DNA of 59,795 bases from the IMG/VR virus record IMGVR_UViG_3300045135_002103, positions 1 to 59,795 of that record. The stretch is one strand, 5' to 3'. This document shows positions 39,691-46,654 of this stretch, in pieces; positions within the stretch are counted from its first letter, which is position 1, and each line of letters starts with the position of its first letter. This DNA is from a virus. The position numbers were made by a program, and so were the translations under genes. Below the pieces are notes generated by a model. That model saw nothing but the letters and a program-made list of their open reading frames with translations. It was not told the DNA's origin and made no database searches.

Positions 39691-39724
39691 TTGATCTTTT
39701 AAGTAAAGTTATGTAAACTAAATA
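39691..39724 (+). promoter_or_regulatory. Composite promoter of psbD
   Basis: TTGATC (39691-39696), 17-base spacer, TAAACT (39714-39719), joined to CTAAATA (39718-39724), 21 bases before ATG. Same phase as psbA and 23433. A small hairpin AATGAG/CTCATT precedes it. Confidence 0.55.
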
Positions 39725-39745
39725 TGAAAAGATATATTGGAGGTT

Positions 39746-40801
39746 ATGACAACTTCAACTTTAAACATTCCACAACGGGGGTGGTTCGATGTCCTGGATG
39801 ACTGGCTTAAACGAGATCGCTTTGTCTTTGTGGGTTGGTCTGGACTACTTCTTTTTCCCACTGCTTATCTTGCAATTGGTGGCTGGCTTACTGGCACAAC
39901 GTTTGTTACGAGCTGGTATACCCACGGGTTGGCGTCTTCTTACCTTGAGGGTGCTAATTTTCTCACGGCAGCAGTGTCAACTCCTGCTGACGCTATGGGT
40001 CATTCTCTTCTTCTACTTTGGGGTCCTGAGTCTCAGGGAGATTTCATCCGCTGGTGCCAACTTGGGGGACTCTGGAATTTTGTGGCGCTCCACGGAGCCT
40101 TTGCTCTCATAGGATTCATGCTTCGACAATTTGAACTTGCACGTCTTATCGGTATCCGTCCGTACAATGCGATCGCTTTTTCTGGCCCTATTGCTGTATT
40201 TGTCTCTGTATTCCTCATCTATCCTCTCGGACAATCGTCTTGGTTCTTTGCGCCGAGTTTTGGTGTATCAGCGATTTTCCGCTTCCTTCTCTTCCTCCAG
40301 GGCTTTCATAACTGGACGCTCAATCCCTTCCATATGATGGGAGTTGCTGGTATACTGGGAGGAGCACTCCTGTCAGCAATTCACGGAGTCACTGTAGAGA
40401 ATACTCTGTATCAGGATGGTGAACAAGCAAATACATTCAAAGCATTCGACTCTACCCAAGAGGAAGAGACTTATTCGATGGTCACTGCCAACCGTTTCTG
40501 GTCTCAAATCTTTGGTATTGCGTTCAGCAATAAGCGTTGGCTCCACTTCTTTATGTTGTTTGTTCCTGTTATGGGTCTTTGGACAAGTTCCATCGGTATT
40601 ATTGGTCTTGCTCTCAACCTTCGTGCTTATGACTTTGTATCCCAAGAGATCAGAGCAGCAGAAGATCCAGAGTTCGAGACGTTCTACACAAAGAACATCC
40701 TATTGAATGAAGGTCTTCGTACTTGGTTAGCGCCTGTTGACCAACCACATGAGCAGTTTGTATTCCCTGAAGAAGTATTGCCTAGAGGTAATGCTCTGTG
40801 A
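39746..40801 (+). CDS. psbD: Photosystem II D2 protein
   Basis: 351 residues with GGAGGTT as ribosome site and D2 motifs [19 protein letters not shown], then [20 protein letters not shown] and FTEEEE-like QEEETYSMV. Five membrane helices. D2 pairs with D1, here encoded 6 kb upstream, at the centre of photosystem II. Length is standard (352). Confidence 0.98.
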   Translation: MTTSTLNIPQRGWFDVLDDWLKRDRFVFVGWSGLLLFPTAYLAIGGWLTGTTFVTSWYTHGLASSYLEGANFLTAAVSTPADAMGHSLLLLWGPESQGDFIRWCQLGGLWNFVALHGAFALIGFMLRQFELARLIGIRPYNAIAFSGPIAVFVSVFLIYPLGQSSWFFAPSFGVSAIFRFLLFLQGFHNWTLNPFHMMGVAGILGGALLSAIHGVTVENTLYQDGEQANTFKAFDSTQEEETYSMVTANRFWSQIFGIAFSNKRWLHFFMLFVPVMGLWTSSIGIIGLALNLRAYDFVSQEIRAAEDPEFETFYTKNILLNEGLRTWLAPVDQPHEQFVFPEEVLPRGNAL

Positions 40802-40807
40802 TATAAT
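40778..40807 (+). promoter_or_regulatory. Sigma70-like promoter before glutaredoxin
   Basis: TTGCCT (40778-40783), 18-base spacer, TATAAT (40802-40807), inside the psbD 3' end. Confidence 0.45.
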
Positions 40808-40809
40808 TA

Positions 40810-40834
40810 GGGGGTGTAACAACCCTCTTTTTTT
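40810..40834 (+). terminator. Hairpin and T-run touching the glutaredoxin start
   Basis: GGGGT and ACCC can pair around GTAACA, followed by seven T that lead straight to ATG 40835. It may end psbD transcripts and also form the 5' end of the next mRNA. Confidence 0.55.
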
Positions 40835-41071
40835 ATGACTTTTACTATATACTCTAAAGACGGATGCCCATATTGCATTAAAGTTCAACAGGTGCTAAAG
40901 TTGGCAGAGTTGAAACATGTTGTCTACAAACTTGATACTGATTATTCTCGTGAGGAATTTTATGAAAAATTTGGAATGGGTTCAACCTTCCCTCAAGTGG
41001 TTTTAGATGATTTAAATATCGGCGGATGTCAAGAAACTGTAAAGTATCTACGGGAAAACAAACTAGTTTAA
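40835..41071 (+). CDS. Glutaredoxin
   Basis: 78 residues with CPYC at 11-14 and TFPQVVLDD holding the cis-proline. The usual size of phage glutaredoxins such as T4 NrdC-type proteins. It reduces disulfides, e.g. in ribonucleotide reductase. A relative without the CxxC lies near 43.7 kb. Confidence 0.9.
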   Translation: MTFTIYSKDGCPYCIKVQQVLKLAELKHVVYKLDTDYSREEFYEKFGMGSTFPQVVLDDLNIGGCQETVKYLRENKLV

Positions 41072-41430
41072 TGGAAAACAATCTTCACGAAATTTACACA
41101 GATGTTGAAAAAGCAATTGATTATGCCTTTGATGGAAAATTTGTATTAAAGTTTTATGATTATCTGAAAATTCGTAAAACTAAACGTCATGAAATAGAAG
41201 AGTTTATTGAAAGTAGCACTGCAGCTGAACTCAGTGATATGACTTTGGAACTCGAAGAATACATCAAAGGTGGTAGTGATGATGAGCATAAACAACTTCG
41301 TGAAGGATATGGTCACATTTCAAAACCACAAGCAAGAAAAATAAAGCAGTATTTGTACGGCATTCTAGAAGATGCATGGAGGTATAGTCGTGACAGAAGA
41401 CCTGGGAGGAGAAAAAAGCAAACTAAATAA
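41071..41430 (+). CDS. Hypothetical protein (119 aa)
   Basis: TAATG junction with glutaredoxin. Helical and charged (ENNLHEIYTDVEKAIDYAFD at the start; basic end RRPGRRKKQTK). Not recognised; may be DNA-binding from the basic tail, but this is speculative. Confidence 0.55.
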   Translation: MENNLHEIYTDVEKAIDYAFDGKFVLKFYDYLKIRKTKRHEIEEFIESSTAAELSDMTLELEEYIKGGSDDEHKQLREGYGHISKPQARKIKQYLYGILEDAWRYSRDRRPGRRKKQTK

Positions 41431-41596
41431 GTCAGACCCCCATATTAATCGTGGGGTTGAGTTGCTGTTACGCAACAGGAGGAGAAAACCGGAACCACCA
41501 AAAACTTTTCAGATAAGGTTTGGTAAGATGGTTTCTCTCTTCCGTAGAGAAATTGTTTTTAACCTAAACTTCTATCTGGATATTAGGAAAAAATAA
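41390..41596 (+). CDS. Small basic protein (68 aa)
   Basis: GTG 41390 with GGAGG seven bases upstream; inside the end of the preceding gene. Basic, with LLLRNRRRKPEPPKTFQIRF. An upstream in-frame ATG at 41372 is less well placed. Not recognised. Confidence 0.5.
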   Translation: MTEDLGGEKSKLNKSDPHINRGVELLLRNRRRKPEPPKTFQIRFGKMVSLFRREIVFNLNFYLDIRKK

Positions 41597-41616
41597 TTCT
41601 CTGGAGATAAAGGAAA

Positions 41617-41838
41617 ATGTTAGCAGTAACCCTCACCATTGGAACTTTAGTTTCCATTATGATGTTTTTTGTAGGAGGTGTGGTAGGATGGTTGGCAAAA
41701 GAACATGTATATCAAACACAACCAGTATTCACACACCCAGAGATGTTTGATGAAAATGGGAACATTCTTCCCGATGAAATTTTAGCAGTACGATTTGAAA
41801 ACAATTATGACGACTACGAAGAAGAAGACGACGACTAG
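41617..41838 (+). CDS. Small membrane protein with acidic tail (73 aa)
   Basis: Hydrophobic helix VTLTIGTLVSIMMFFVGGVV (4-23), then PEMFDENGNILPDE and an acidic run. Overlaps the next gene. Not recognised. Confidence 0.55.
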   Translation: MLAVTLTIGTLVSIMMFFVGGVVGWLAKEHVYQTQPVFTHPEMFDENGNILPDEILAVRFENNYDDYEEEDDD

Positions 41839-42406
41839 ATCTAAGGCATCTACTTCTACAAGAAAAAGTGCAACACCAATTCCAGATCTTCCAACCAATC
41901 CATTTGTGTTTGAAGTTCTGGAACTTGCATCTAAGCAACGTTCTAATGCAAAAAAGGTAGAGGTTCTGAAAAAGTATGAGCATGACTCATTGAAAAGTAT
42001 TTTTATTTGGAACTTTGATGAATCTGTGATTAGTCTTCTTCCAGAGGGGGATGTTCCTTATGGTGATGCAGAAGATCAATCTGTTTATAGTGGAAGTTTG
42101 TCACAAAATATTCAACGTGAAGCTGCGGGTGGAGAATCTGCAACTGGACAAGACTTAGATGGTCGAGGAAAAACTTCTCTTCGACGTGAGTGGCAAAATC
42201 TTTACCACTATGTTCGTGGTGGTAACTCAAGTTTGAGTAATATTCGTCGAGAGATGATGTTTATCAATCTTCTTCGAGGACTTCATCCCAAAGAAGCAGA
42301 GGTCGTGGTCCTTATTAAAGATGGAAGATTGAGTTCTAAATATAAAGTATCTTTTGAGAATGTGAAAGAAGCATATCCCGACATTCAATGGGGTGGGCGT
42401 TCATGA
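41807..42406 (+). CDS. T4-like conserved protein (199 aa), DUF6433-like
   Basis: Lys/Thr-rich N-terminus then PFVFEVLELASKQRSNAKKV and later RREMMFINLLRGLHPKEAEV. This arrangement recalls the conserved T4-like family I know as DUF6433, of unknown role. ATG 41807 is chosen over 41795. Confidence 0.55.
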   Translation: MTTTKKKTTTRSKASTSTRKSATPIPDLPTNPFVFEVLELASKQRSNAKKVEVLKKYEHDSLKSIFIWNFDESVISLLPEGDVPYGDAEDQSVYSGSLSQNIQREAAGGESATGQDLDGRGKTSLRREWQNLYHYVRGGNSSLSNIRREMMFINLLRGLHPKEAEVVVLIKDGRLSSKYKVSFENVKEAYPDIQWGGRS

Positions 42407-42735
42407 CAGTTACGATAGAAAAGGAAGAGTCTATGGGAAGTAAACCAGTCAATCCAGAAGATCCTTCCACATATGGATGTCAGATTCTTTTGGAAAAAAC
42501 TACAATTGAAATCGCAAATGATAAATCATATCCAACTGACGCAAAACTTATTTGGTATGTTGAAGATGGAAAAGAATATCTAGATCTTACTAGATGCAAA
42601 AAGTCTGTTGACTTATTTGATATGTACTATGATAAGTATGGTCCGGGTTCTGTTAGAAAAATTGATTTTGGATTTGGATCCGTTAAACCAAAACTGTGGG
42701 GATACAAAGCACCTGAGAGTAAAAAAAGAAAATGA
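42403..42735 (+). CDS. Hypothetical protein (110 aa)
   Basis: ATGA junction. Contains YGCQILLEKTTIEIANDKSY and a mixed alpha/beta pattern; C-terminus is basic (PESKKRK). Not recognised. Confidence 0.55.
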   Translation: MTVTIEKEESMGSKPVNPEDPSTYGCQILLEKTTIEIANDKSYPTDAKLIWYVEDGKEYLDLTRCKKSVDLFDMYYDKYGPGSVRKIDFGFGSVKPKLWGYKAPESKKRK

Positions 42736-42923
42736 GTAAAGGTTTTAGTGACTTTGATGTTGAGTTTGATGTAAAAAAGGAAGACATTGATCGTCTTCTT
42801 AAAAAATATAAAAAATTAAAAAAGTATCAAAAGTCTTCTTTGTTTGCACTAAAGACGATGGATGGTACTGAAGAGATTATTAGTAAACTTATTCAAGAAG
42901 CAGAAGATGATCCTATCACTTGA
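42732..42923 (+). CDS. Small helical protein (63 aa)
   Basis: ATGA junction. Lys-rich central helix (LLKKYKKLKKYQKSSLFALK) with an acidic end. The stop overlaps the next promoter. Confidence 0.55.
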   Translation: MSKGFSDFDVEFDVKKEDIDRLLKKYKKLKKYQKSSLFALKTMDGTEEIISKLIQEAEDDPIT

Positions 42924-42948
42924 CAATAGTGGTAAATAGAAATATGAT
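42920..42948 (+). promoter_or_regulatory. Sigma70-like promoter
   Basis: TTGACA (42920-42925), 17-base spacer, TATGAT (42943-42948); 24 bases before ATG 42972. Confidence 0.7.
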
Positions 42949-42971
42949 CTTTAGTATGTATTATTCTCATC

Positions 42972-43163
42972 ATGTATAAACCATACTCACTAGAATGGCA
43001 CAGGTATAGATACCTCAAAGAAGCCATTGACAAATACTTGGATGATTATGTTGAGAACGATGTAATCATGAATGATATCCTAAGTATTGTTTGTGACCGG
43101 CAAGACCGAGCACATGCTGAGTATCATAAGTTAGAAGACTTAGAACTAAAACTGCGAGACTAG
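42972..43163 (+). CDS. Hypothetical protein (63 aa)
   Basis: First gene after the promoter at 42920. SLEWHRYRYLKEAIDKYLDD is a helical aromatic start; acidic throughout. Not recognised. Confidence 0.6.
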   Translation: MYKPYSLEWHRYRYLKEAIDKYLDDYVENDVIMNDILSIVCDRQDRAHAEYHKLEDLELKLRD

Positions 43164-43164
43164 T

Positions 43165-43479
43165 ATGCTATCAACTCAATACAGACTCCGACTAGAGTTT
43201 ATCTGTAAGAAGATTGCTAATAAAGAAGAAGTCAAACTAGAAGATATGATCTGGGCAGAGAAACTTGCTAAGAGACATACAACTGCTAGGGACTGGTTGA
43301 ATAAAGCACGTCGTCAAGCTGCTCAGGATATTGAGGAGGGAAGTATGGATGATTTTATGAATAAGATGGGACTAGGAGACCCCGACCCATCTAATTATAA
43401 AACGGGGTTTGATGGTGCAGATGATATTAATGAATGGTTCGGAAGAGACAAACCAGATGACTGGAGGCAACGTGACTGA
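43165..43479 (+). CDS. Hypothetical protein (104 aa)
   Basis: Helical first half (RLRLEFICKKIANKEEVKLE, WLNKARRQAAQDIEE) and an acidic Asp/Gly-rich second half ending DDWRQRD. One base separates it from the previous stop. Not recognised. Confidence 0.6.
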   Translation: MLSTQYRLRLEFICKKIANKEEVKLEDMIWAEKLAKRHTTARDWLNKARRQAAQDIEEGSMDDFMNKMGLGDPDPSNYKTGFDGADDINEWFGRDKPDDWRQRD

Positions 43480-43612
43480 AAAAATCACACCCGAAACATA
43501 TGAAAAAATGAATGAAGAGTTTGAGGAAGAAGGTCTTGCCTTCCGAATTATTGTACCTACACAAGAAGAAATTGATGAGTGGCAGCAAAGAAACGAAACT
43601 GAATATCACTAA
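43472..43612 (+). CDS. Small acidic protein (46 aa)
   Basis: GTG 43472 follows GGAGG; alternative ATG 43457. Glu-rich (EKMNEEFEEEGLAFRIIVP). Overlaps both neighbours. Not recognised. Confidence 0.45.
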   Translation: MTEKITPETYEKMNEEFEEEGLAFRIIVPTQEEIDEWQQRNETEYH

Positions 43613-43724
43613 GAACTTGGTAGAGAAGATTGCTGAACTGCTGAATGCAGAAGTTCATCATTCCCTTTTAGTTGACCACAAAGGTCAAGAACAAAGAAAA
43701 ATCTCAATTATCTACAAAGACTAA
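43575..43724 (+). CDS. Small hypothetical protein (49 aa)
   Basis: ATG 43575 within the previous gene; VEKIAELLNAEVHHSLLVDH then a short basic end. TAATG junction with the next gene. Not recognised. Confidence 0.45.
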   Translation: MSGSKETKLNITKNLVEKIAELLNAEVHHSLLVDHKGQEQRKISIIYKD

Positions 43725-43960
43725 TGGCAGCAGTAATTTACAGTAACGGAAGTCAAGAGTGTGAGCGTATGGCTCAACTCTTAAAGTCACTTGGTGGAGA
43801 GTTTTTGGAATATAAACTAAACCACCACTTCACCCAAAAAGGATTTGAGGCAGAGTTTGGTAAAGATGCTGAGTATCCTCAGATTAATATTGGATTCAAA
43901 CATGTTGGTAATATGAATGAGACACTTAAGTATATGAAACGCAACGAACTCATTTCTTAA
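43724..43960 (+). CDS. Glutaredoxin-like protein lacking CxxC
   Basis: 78 residues. The fold elements follow the glutaredoxin at 40835: a strand VIYSN, a loop where CPYC is replaced by SQEC (10-13), EYPQINI with the cis-proline, and a helix ETLKYMKRNELIS matching ETVKYLRENKLV. It keeps only the second cysteine. It may bind glutathione or a partner without normal dithiol chemistry. Confidence 0.7.
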   Translation: MAAVIYSNGSQECERMAQLLKSLGGEFLEYKLNHHFTQKGFEAEFGKDAEYPQINIGFKHVGNMNETLKYMKRNELIS

Positions 43961-43996
43961 GATATTATAAAACTGTATCACAAGTTACAAAACTAC

Positions 43997-44025
43997 TTGA
44001 CTATATAATGTGTTCGGTCTATAAT
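43997..44025 (+). promoter_or_regulatory. Sigma70-like promoter before the split-riboswitch units
   Basis: TTGACT (43997-44002), 17-base spacer, TATAAT (44020-44025). Expected start near 44032 puts CGTTCATCC at the 5' end of the RNA. Confidence 0.7.
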
Positions 44026-44032
44026 GACCATA

Positions 44033-44270
44033 CGTTCATCCAACATGTTAGCACTACTGTTGGCACTGAACCTTGCCCATCATGCAGACGGCAATCCTTA
44101 CGGATGGCACATGTCGTGTGAAAGGTTCCTCCAGAAACGAGTTGAAATCCTTATGGACGACAACTTGGATCGTCGCACAAAATATAACCTTATAGGTTAT
44201 TTTAAAACGAAGGTTGATGGAAAGTGTAATAGTGTGCTAATATAGGACGCAAGTAAGTCGCGGAACGGAG
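44033..44270 (+). ncRNA. Split glutamine-riboswitch-like unit 1
   Basis: 5' block CGTTCATCC (44033-44041) and 3' blocks GGACGCAAGTAAG (44245-44257) and GGAACG (44262-44267) match what I recall of glnA/Downstream-peptide glutamine-binding RNAs (CGUUC...GGACGNAAGUAGG...GGAACG). The 66-aa ORF lies between the halves. Identity is inferred from memory of the consensus. Confidence 0.45.
44045..44245 (+). CDS. Small secreted protein inside split-riboswitch unit 1 (66 aa)
   Basis: MLALLLALNLAHHADG looks like a short signal peptide, then a soluble part with two Cys (MSCERFLQKRVEI, GKCNSVLI). An earlier ATG at 44024 lies within the -10 and cannot be used from this promoter. The leader is only about 13 bases and has no clear ribosome site. 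Confidence 0.5.
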   Translation: MLALLLALNLAHHADGNPYGWHMSCERFLQKRVEILMDDNLDRRTKYNLIGYFKTKVDGKCNSVLI

Positions 44271-44450
44271 CGTTCATCCCATGTTTGATTTATTACTTTA
44301 TTCTGGTATTCATTGCACTGATGCTTCTGATATAATCAGTCGTATTGATGCTAATCAGAATATGAATAATCAAGTAAAGGTAGAACTTATTGAAGTAATT
44401 CAAGAGGCAACACCCGAATGTGCATGGGACGCAAACGACTGAAGGAACGG
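44271..44450 (+). ncRNA. Split glutamine-riboswitch-like unit 2
   Basis: CGTTCATCCCATG (44271-44283) pairs with CATGGGA (44423-44429) and GAACG (44445-44449); GGGACGCAAACGA (44427-44438) is the core block. A 53-aa ORF lies between, its ATG being part of the stem. GAACG of unit 1 could also pair with CGTTC here. Confidence 0.45.
44281..44442 (+). CDS. Small protein inside split-riboswitch unit 2 (53 aa)
   Basis: MFDLLLYSGIHCTDASDIIS at the start, then a helical acidic end (QVKVELIEVIQEATPECAW). Start and stop both lie within the predicted paired blocks. Similar small proteins occur in marine cyanobacteria as I recall; function unknown. Confidence 0.55.
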   Translation: MFDLLLYSGIHCTDASDIISRIDANQNMNNQVKVELIEVIQEATPECAWDAND

Positions 44451-44487
44451 GAGATTAAATTCACCCTAGTATTTCAGGAGTAAACAA

Positions 44488-44652
44488 ATGAACACCTTAA
44501 CACTCATCAAAAAACAAATCGACAAGGCAGCAGCACTGCATAATGCTCAAATCAACATCACCAAATATCGTGGTGTAGATTGCAAAGTGCATCAGGCAAC
44601 TGAGGAAACTCATGGCACCTACTGCTATCGTGGTCGCACTTACGTCAAGTAA
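44488..44652 (+). CDS. DUF4278-like small protein (54 aa)
   Basis: AGGAG ribosome site. KYRGVDCKVHQATEE and YCYRGRTYVK are the paired YRG motifs of the small cyanobacterial DUF4278 family, whose function is unknown. It is 38 bases after the second split-riboswitch unit. Confidence 0.7.
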   Translation: MNTLTLIKKQIDKAAALHNAQINITKYRGVDCKVHQATEETHGTYCYRGRTYVK

Positions 44653-44656
44653 AACT

Positions 44657-44752
44657 ATGGAAGCACTACAAGTAACTGGGATCGTATCTCTTTTTTCTGT
44701 AGTATTTCTTGGTTTCATCTATGGAGAGTTACTAATTCTGCGTAGAACTTGA
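44657..44752 (+). CDS. 31-aa membrane peptide
   Basis: One hydrophobic helix (IVSLFSVVFLGFIYGELLIL) with a basic end. Its last codons overlap a promoter-like sequence. Not recognised. Confidence 0.45.
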   Translation: MEALQVTGIVSLFSVVFLGFIYGELLILRRT

Positions 44753-44753
44753 G

Positions 44754-44782
44754 TTGCACTAAAACTGAATAGGTGTTAAACT
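44754..44782 (+). promoter_or_regulatory. Weak sigma70-like promoter
   Basis: TTGCAC (44754-44759), 17-base spacer, TAAACT (44777-44782). It would start RNA near 44789, inside the hairpin that precedes the next gene. Confidence 0.35.
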
Positions 44783-44805
44783 GGGAGGGTAACCTCCCAT
44801 TTTTT
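44782..44805 (+). terminator. Hairpin and T-run touching the next start codon
   Basis: TGGGAGG (44782-44788) with CCTCCCA (44793-44799), loop GTAA, then six T directly before ATG 44806. The only purine-rich ribosome-like bases are in the stem. Confidence 0.7.
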
Positions 44806-44991
44806 ATGGAAAGAGACAAACTTAAACTGATAGTAAGGAACTTAAAACTGTTGGTTGAGGCTCTTGAATCTGAAGTGTATTCTGATCCTGGTGCTTATAC
44901 TGACAAACGGGAGAACTTTGATGATCCCATTCCTTACTCCTCTACAGATTACGACGAAGTATTTTATGACGACGATGGATACCCCGACTAA
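44806..44991 (+). CDS. Small acidic protein before thyX (61 aa)
   Basis: RDKLKLIVRNLKLLVEALES helix then an acidic end with DDPIPY and DEVFYDDDGYPD. Starts straight after a hairpin and T-run. Overlaps thyX. Not recognised; may be co-expressed with thyX. Confidence 0.6.
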   Translation: MERDKLKLIVRNLKLLVEALESEVYSDPGAYTDKRENFDDPIPYSSTDYDEVFYDDDGYPD

Positions 44992-45622
44992 ACTGATTAG
45001 CGTCACTCCTGATGCAGAGAAACACATGGCTTATTGTGCTCGTGTGTCTAATCCAAACAACCAGGATAATGATAAGTTTTCTGGACTACTCAAGTATTGT
45101 GTAAAGCATCAGCACTGGAGTATCTTTGAACAAGCATTTATGACTCTGGAGATCAACACCACCAGGGCTATCGCGGCTCAAGTGCTGCGTCACCGTTCGT
45201 TCACATATCAAGAATTTTCACAACGCTATGCAGATTCATCTCTGCTGGGTTTTGATAAGATTCCACTGCCAAAACTGAGACGACAGGATGATAAGAATCG
45301 CCAGAACTCTATTGACGACCTAGATCCATTCGATGTTCAAAACCTGGAACTTCAGATGCAAACTCTGTTTGATTCTTCCATGGCTTTGTACAAACAAATG
45401 CTGGGAAGAGGCGTGGCAAAGGAGTGTGCAAGAAATGTGCTTCCCCTCTGTGTGCCCACAAAAATGTACATGACGGGATCAGTTCGCTCATGGATTCATT
45501 ATATCGATTTGAGGTCTGCTAATGGTACTCAAAAAGAGCATATGGATATTGCACTGGGTGCAAAAAAGATCTTTATCGAACAGTTTCCTGCTGTTGCTGA
45601 AGCAATGGAATGGACGAACTAA
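44975..45622 (+). CDS. thyX: Flavin-dependent thymidylate synthase ThyX
   Basis: 215 residues. ThyX signature RHRSFTYQEFSQR (residues 64-76) and the FAD/dUMP residues in LRSANGTQKEH near 178-188. It methylates dUMP using methylene-tetrahydrofolate and NADPH, replacing host ThyA-type activity for phage DNA. ATG 44975 (44966 also in frame). It overlaps the acidic gene by 17 bases. Confidence 0.95.
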   Translation: MDTPTKLISVTPDAEKHMAYCARVSNPNNQDNDKFSGLLKYCVKHQHWSIFEQAFMTLEINTTRAIAAQVLRHRSFTYQEFSQRYADSSLLGFDKIPLPKLRRQDDKNRQNSIDDLDPFDVQNLELQMQTLFDSSMALYKQMLGRGVAKECARNVLPLCVPTKMYMTGSVRSWIHYIDLRSANGTQKEHMDIALGAKKIFIEQFPAVAEAMEWTN

Positions 45623-45625
45623 ATA
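45619..45625 (+). promoter_or_regulatory. Late-type element CTAAATA
   Basis: CTAAATA overlapping the thyX stop, 21 bases before ATG 45647. Confidence 0.5.
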
Positions 45626-45646
45626 TCGTATGAGTTAATGTAAATT

Positions 45647-45895
45647 ATGGCAACATATCCTGTAGTTAATAAAGAAACTGGCGAACAAAAGGAGGTTAAA
45701 CTCAGTGTTCATGAGTGGAATAAATGGTTAGAAGATAACCCTGAATGGCAAAGAGACTGGTCCGATCCATCCACTGCACCTGCAAGTGGTGAGATTGGAG
45801 AAGTTTATGATAAACTGAGAAAGTCTCATCCTGGTTGGAATGATGTTTTGCGTAAAGCATCTAAAGCTCCCGGATCAAGAGTAAAACCTGTTTGA
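45647..45895 (+). CDS. Conserved small protein (82 aa)
   Basis: SVHEWNKWLEDNPEWQRDWS and a Gly/Lys-rich C-terminus; resembles small virion or FmdB-like proteins of T4-like cyanophages. Placed behind a late element. Function unknown. Confidence 0.55.
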   Translation: MATYPVVNKETGEQKEVKLSVHEWNKWLEDNPEWQRDWSDPSTAPASGEIGEVYDKLRKSHPGWNDVLRKASKAPGSRVKPV

Positions 45896-45904
45896 ATTTG
45901 TTAA

Positions 45905-46654
45905 ATGGCTAGAAAAAAGACTGTAAACCCCGTTCCATTTGGGATGAGTAATAAACAAATGAAACGTAAAAAACCAATCAATCTTGATCTGATGAGGACA
46001 GTTGATCCTCTTACAGATAACCAAGAAACTCTGTTCAACGCCTACAAAAAAGACCAGAATATTGTTGCTTACGGTGCCGCTGGTACTGGTAAAACTTTCA
46101 TTACTCTTTATAATGCTCTTCAAGATGTTCTTGATGAGCGTTCTCCATATGAAAAAATTTATATTGTTAGGTCTTTGGTCGCTACACGCGAAATTGGTTT
46201 TCTTCCTGGAGACCACGAAGATAAGTCCTCTCTTTACCAAATTCCCTATAAGAATATGGTAAAGTATATGTTTGAAATGCCTGATGACTCAGCATTTGAA
46301 ATGTTGTATGGTAACTTGAAAACTCAAGGAACTATTGGTTTTTGGTCTACATCATTCATTCGTGGAACTACACTTGATAATGCTATCATTGTTGTAGATG
46401 AGTTTCAAAACCTTAACTTCCATGAACTTGATAGTATTATTACTCGTGTTGGTGAGAACTCTAAGATCATGTTCTGTGGTGATGCAACTCAGACTGACCT
46501 TGTAAAAACTAATGAGAAGAATGGTATTGTTGACTTCATGCGTATCTTGAACGTCATGCCTTCTATGGAAGTTATTGAATTTGGCGTAGAAGATATTGTA
46601 CGTTCTGGACTGTGTAAAGAATATCTTGTTGCAAAAGCAGAACTAAATCTATGA
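45905..46654 (+). CDS. phoH: PhoH-like ATPase
   Basis: 249 residues. Walker A GAAGTGKTFIT near 58-68 and Walker B AIIVVDEFQN near 160-169. PhoH proteins are P-loop ATPases linked to RNA or DNA handling; they are near-universal in T4-like marine phages. No Pho box is seen before it, so phosphate control is not evident. ATGA overlap with the nuclease gene. Confidence 0.9.
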   Translation: MARKKTVNPVPFGMSNKQMKRKKPINLDLMRTVDPLTDNQETLFNAYKKDQNIVAYGAAGTGKTFITLYNALQDVLDERSPYEKIYIVRSLVATREIGFLPGDHEDKSSLYQIPYKNMVKYMFEMPDDSAFEMLYGNLKTQGTIGFWSTSFIRGTTLDNAIIVVDEFQNLNFHELDSIITRVGENSKIMFCGDATQTDLVKTNEKNGIVDFMRILNVMPSMEVIEFGVEDIVRSGLCKEYLVAKAELNL

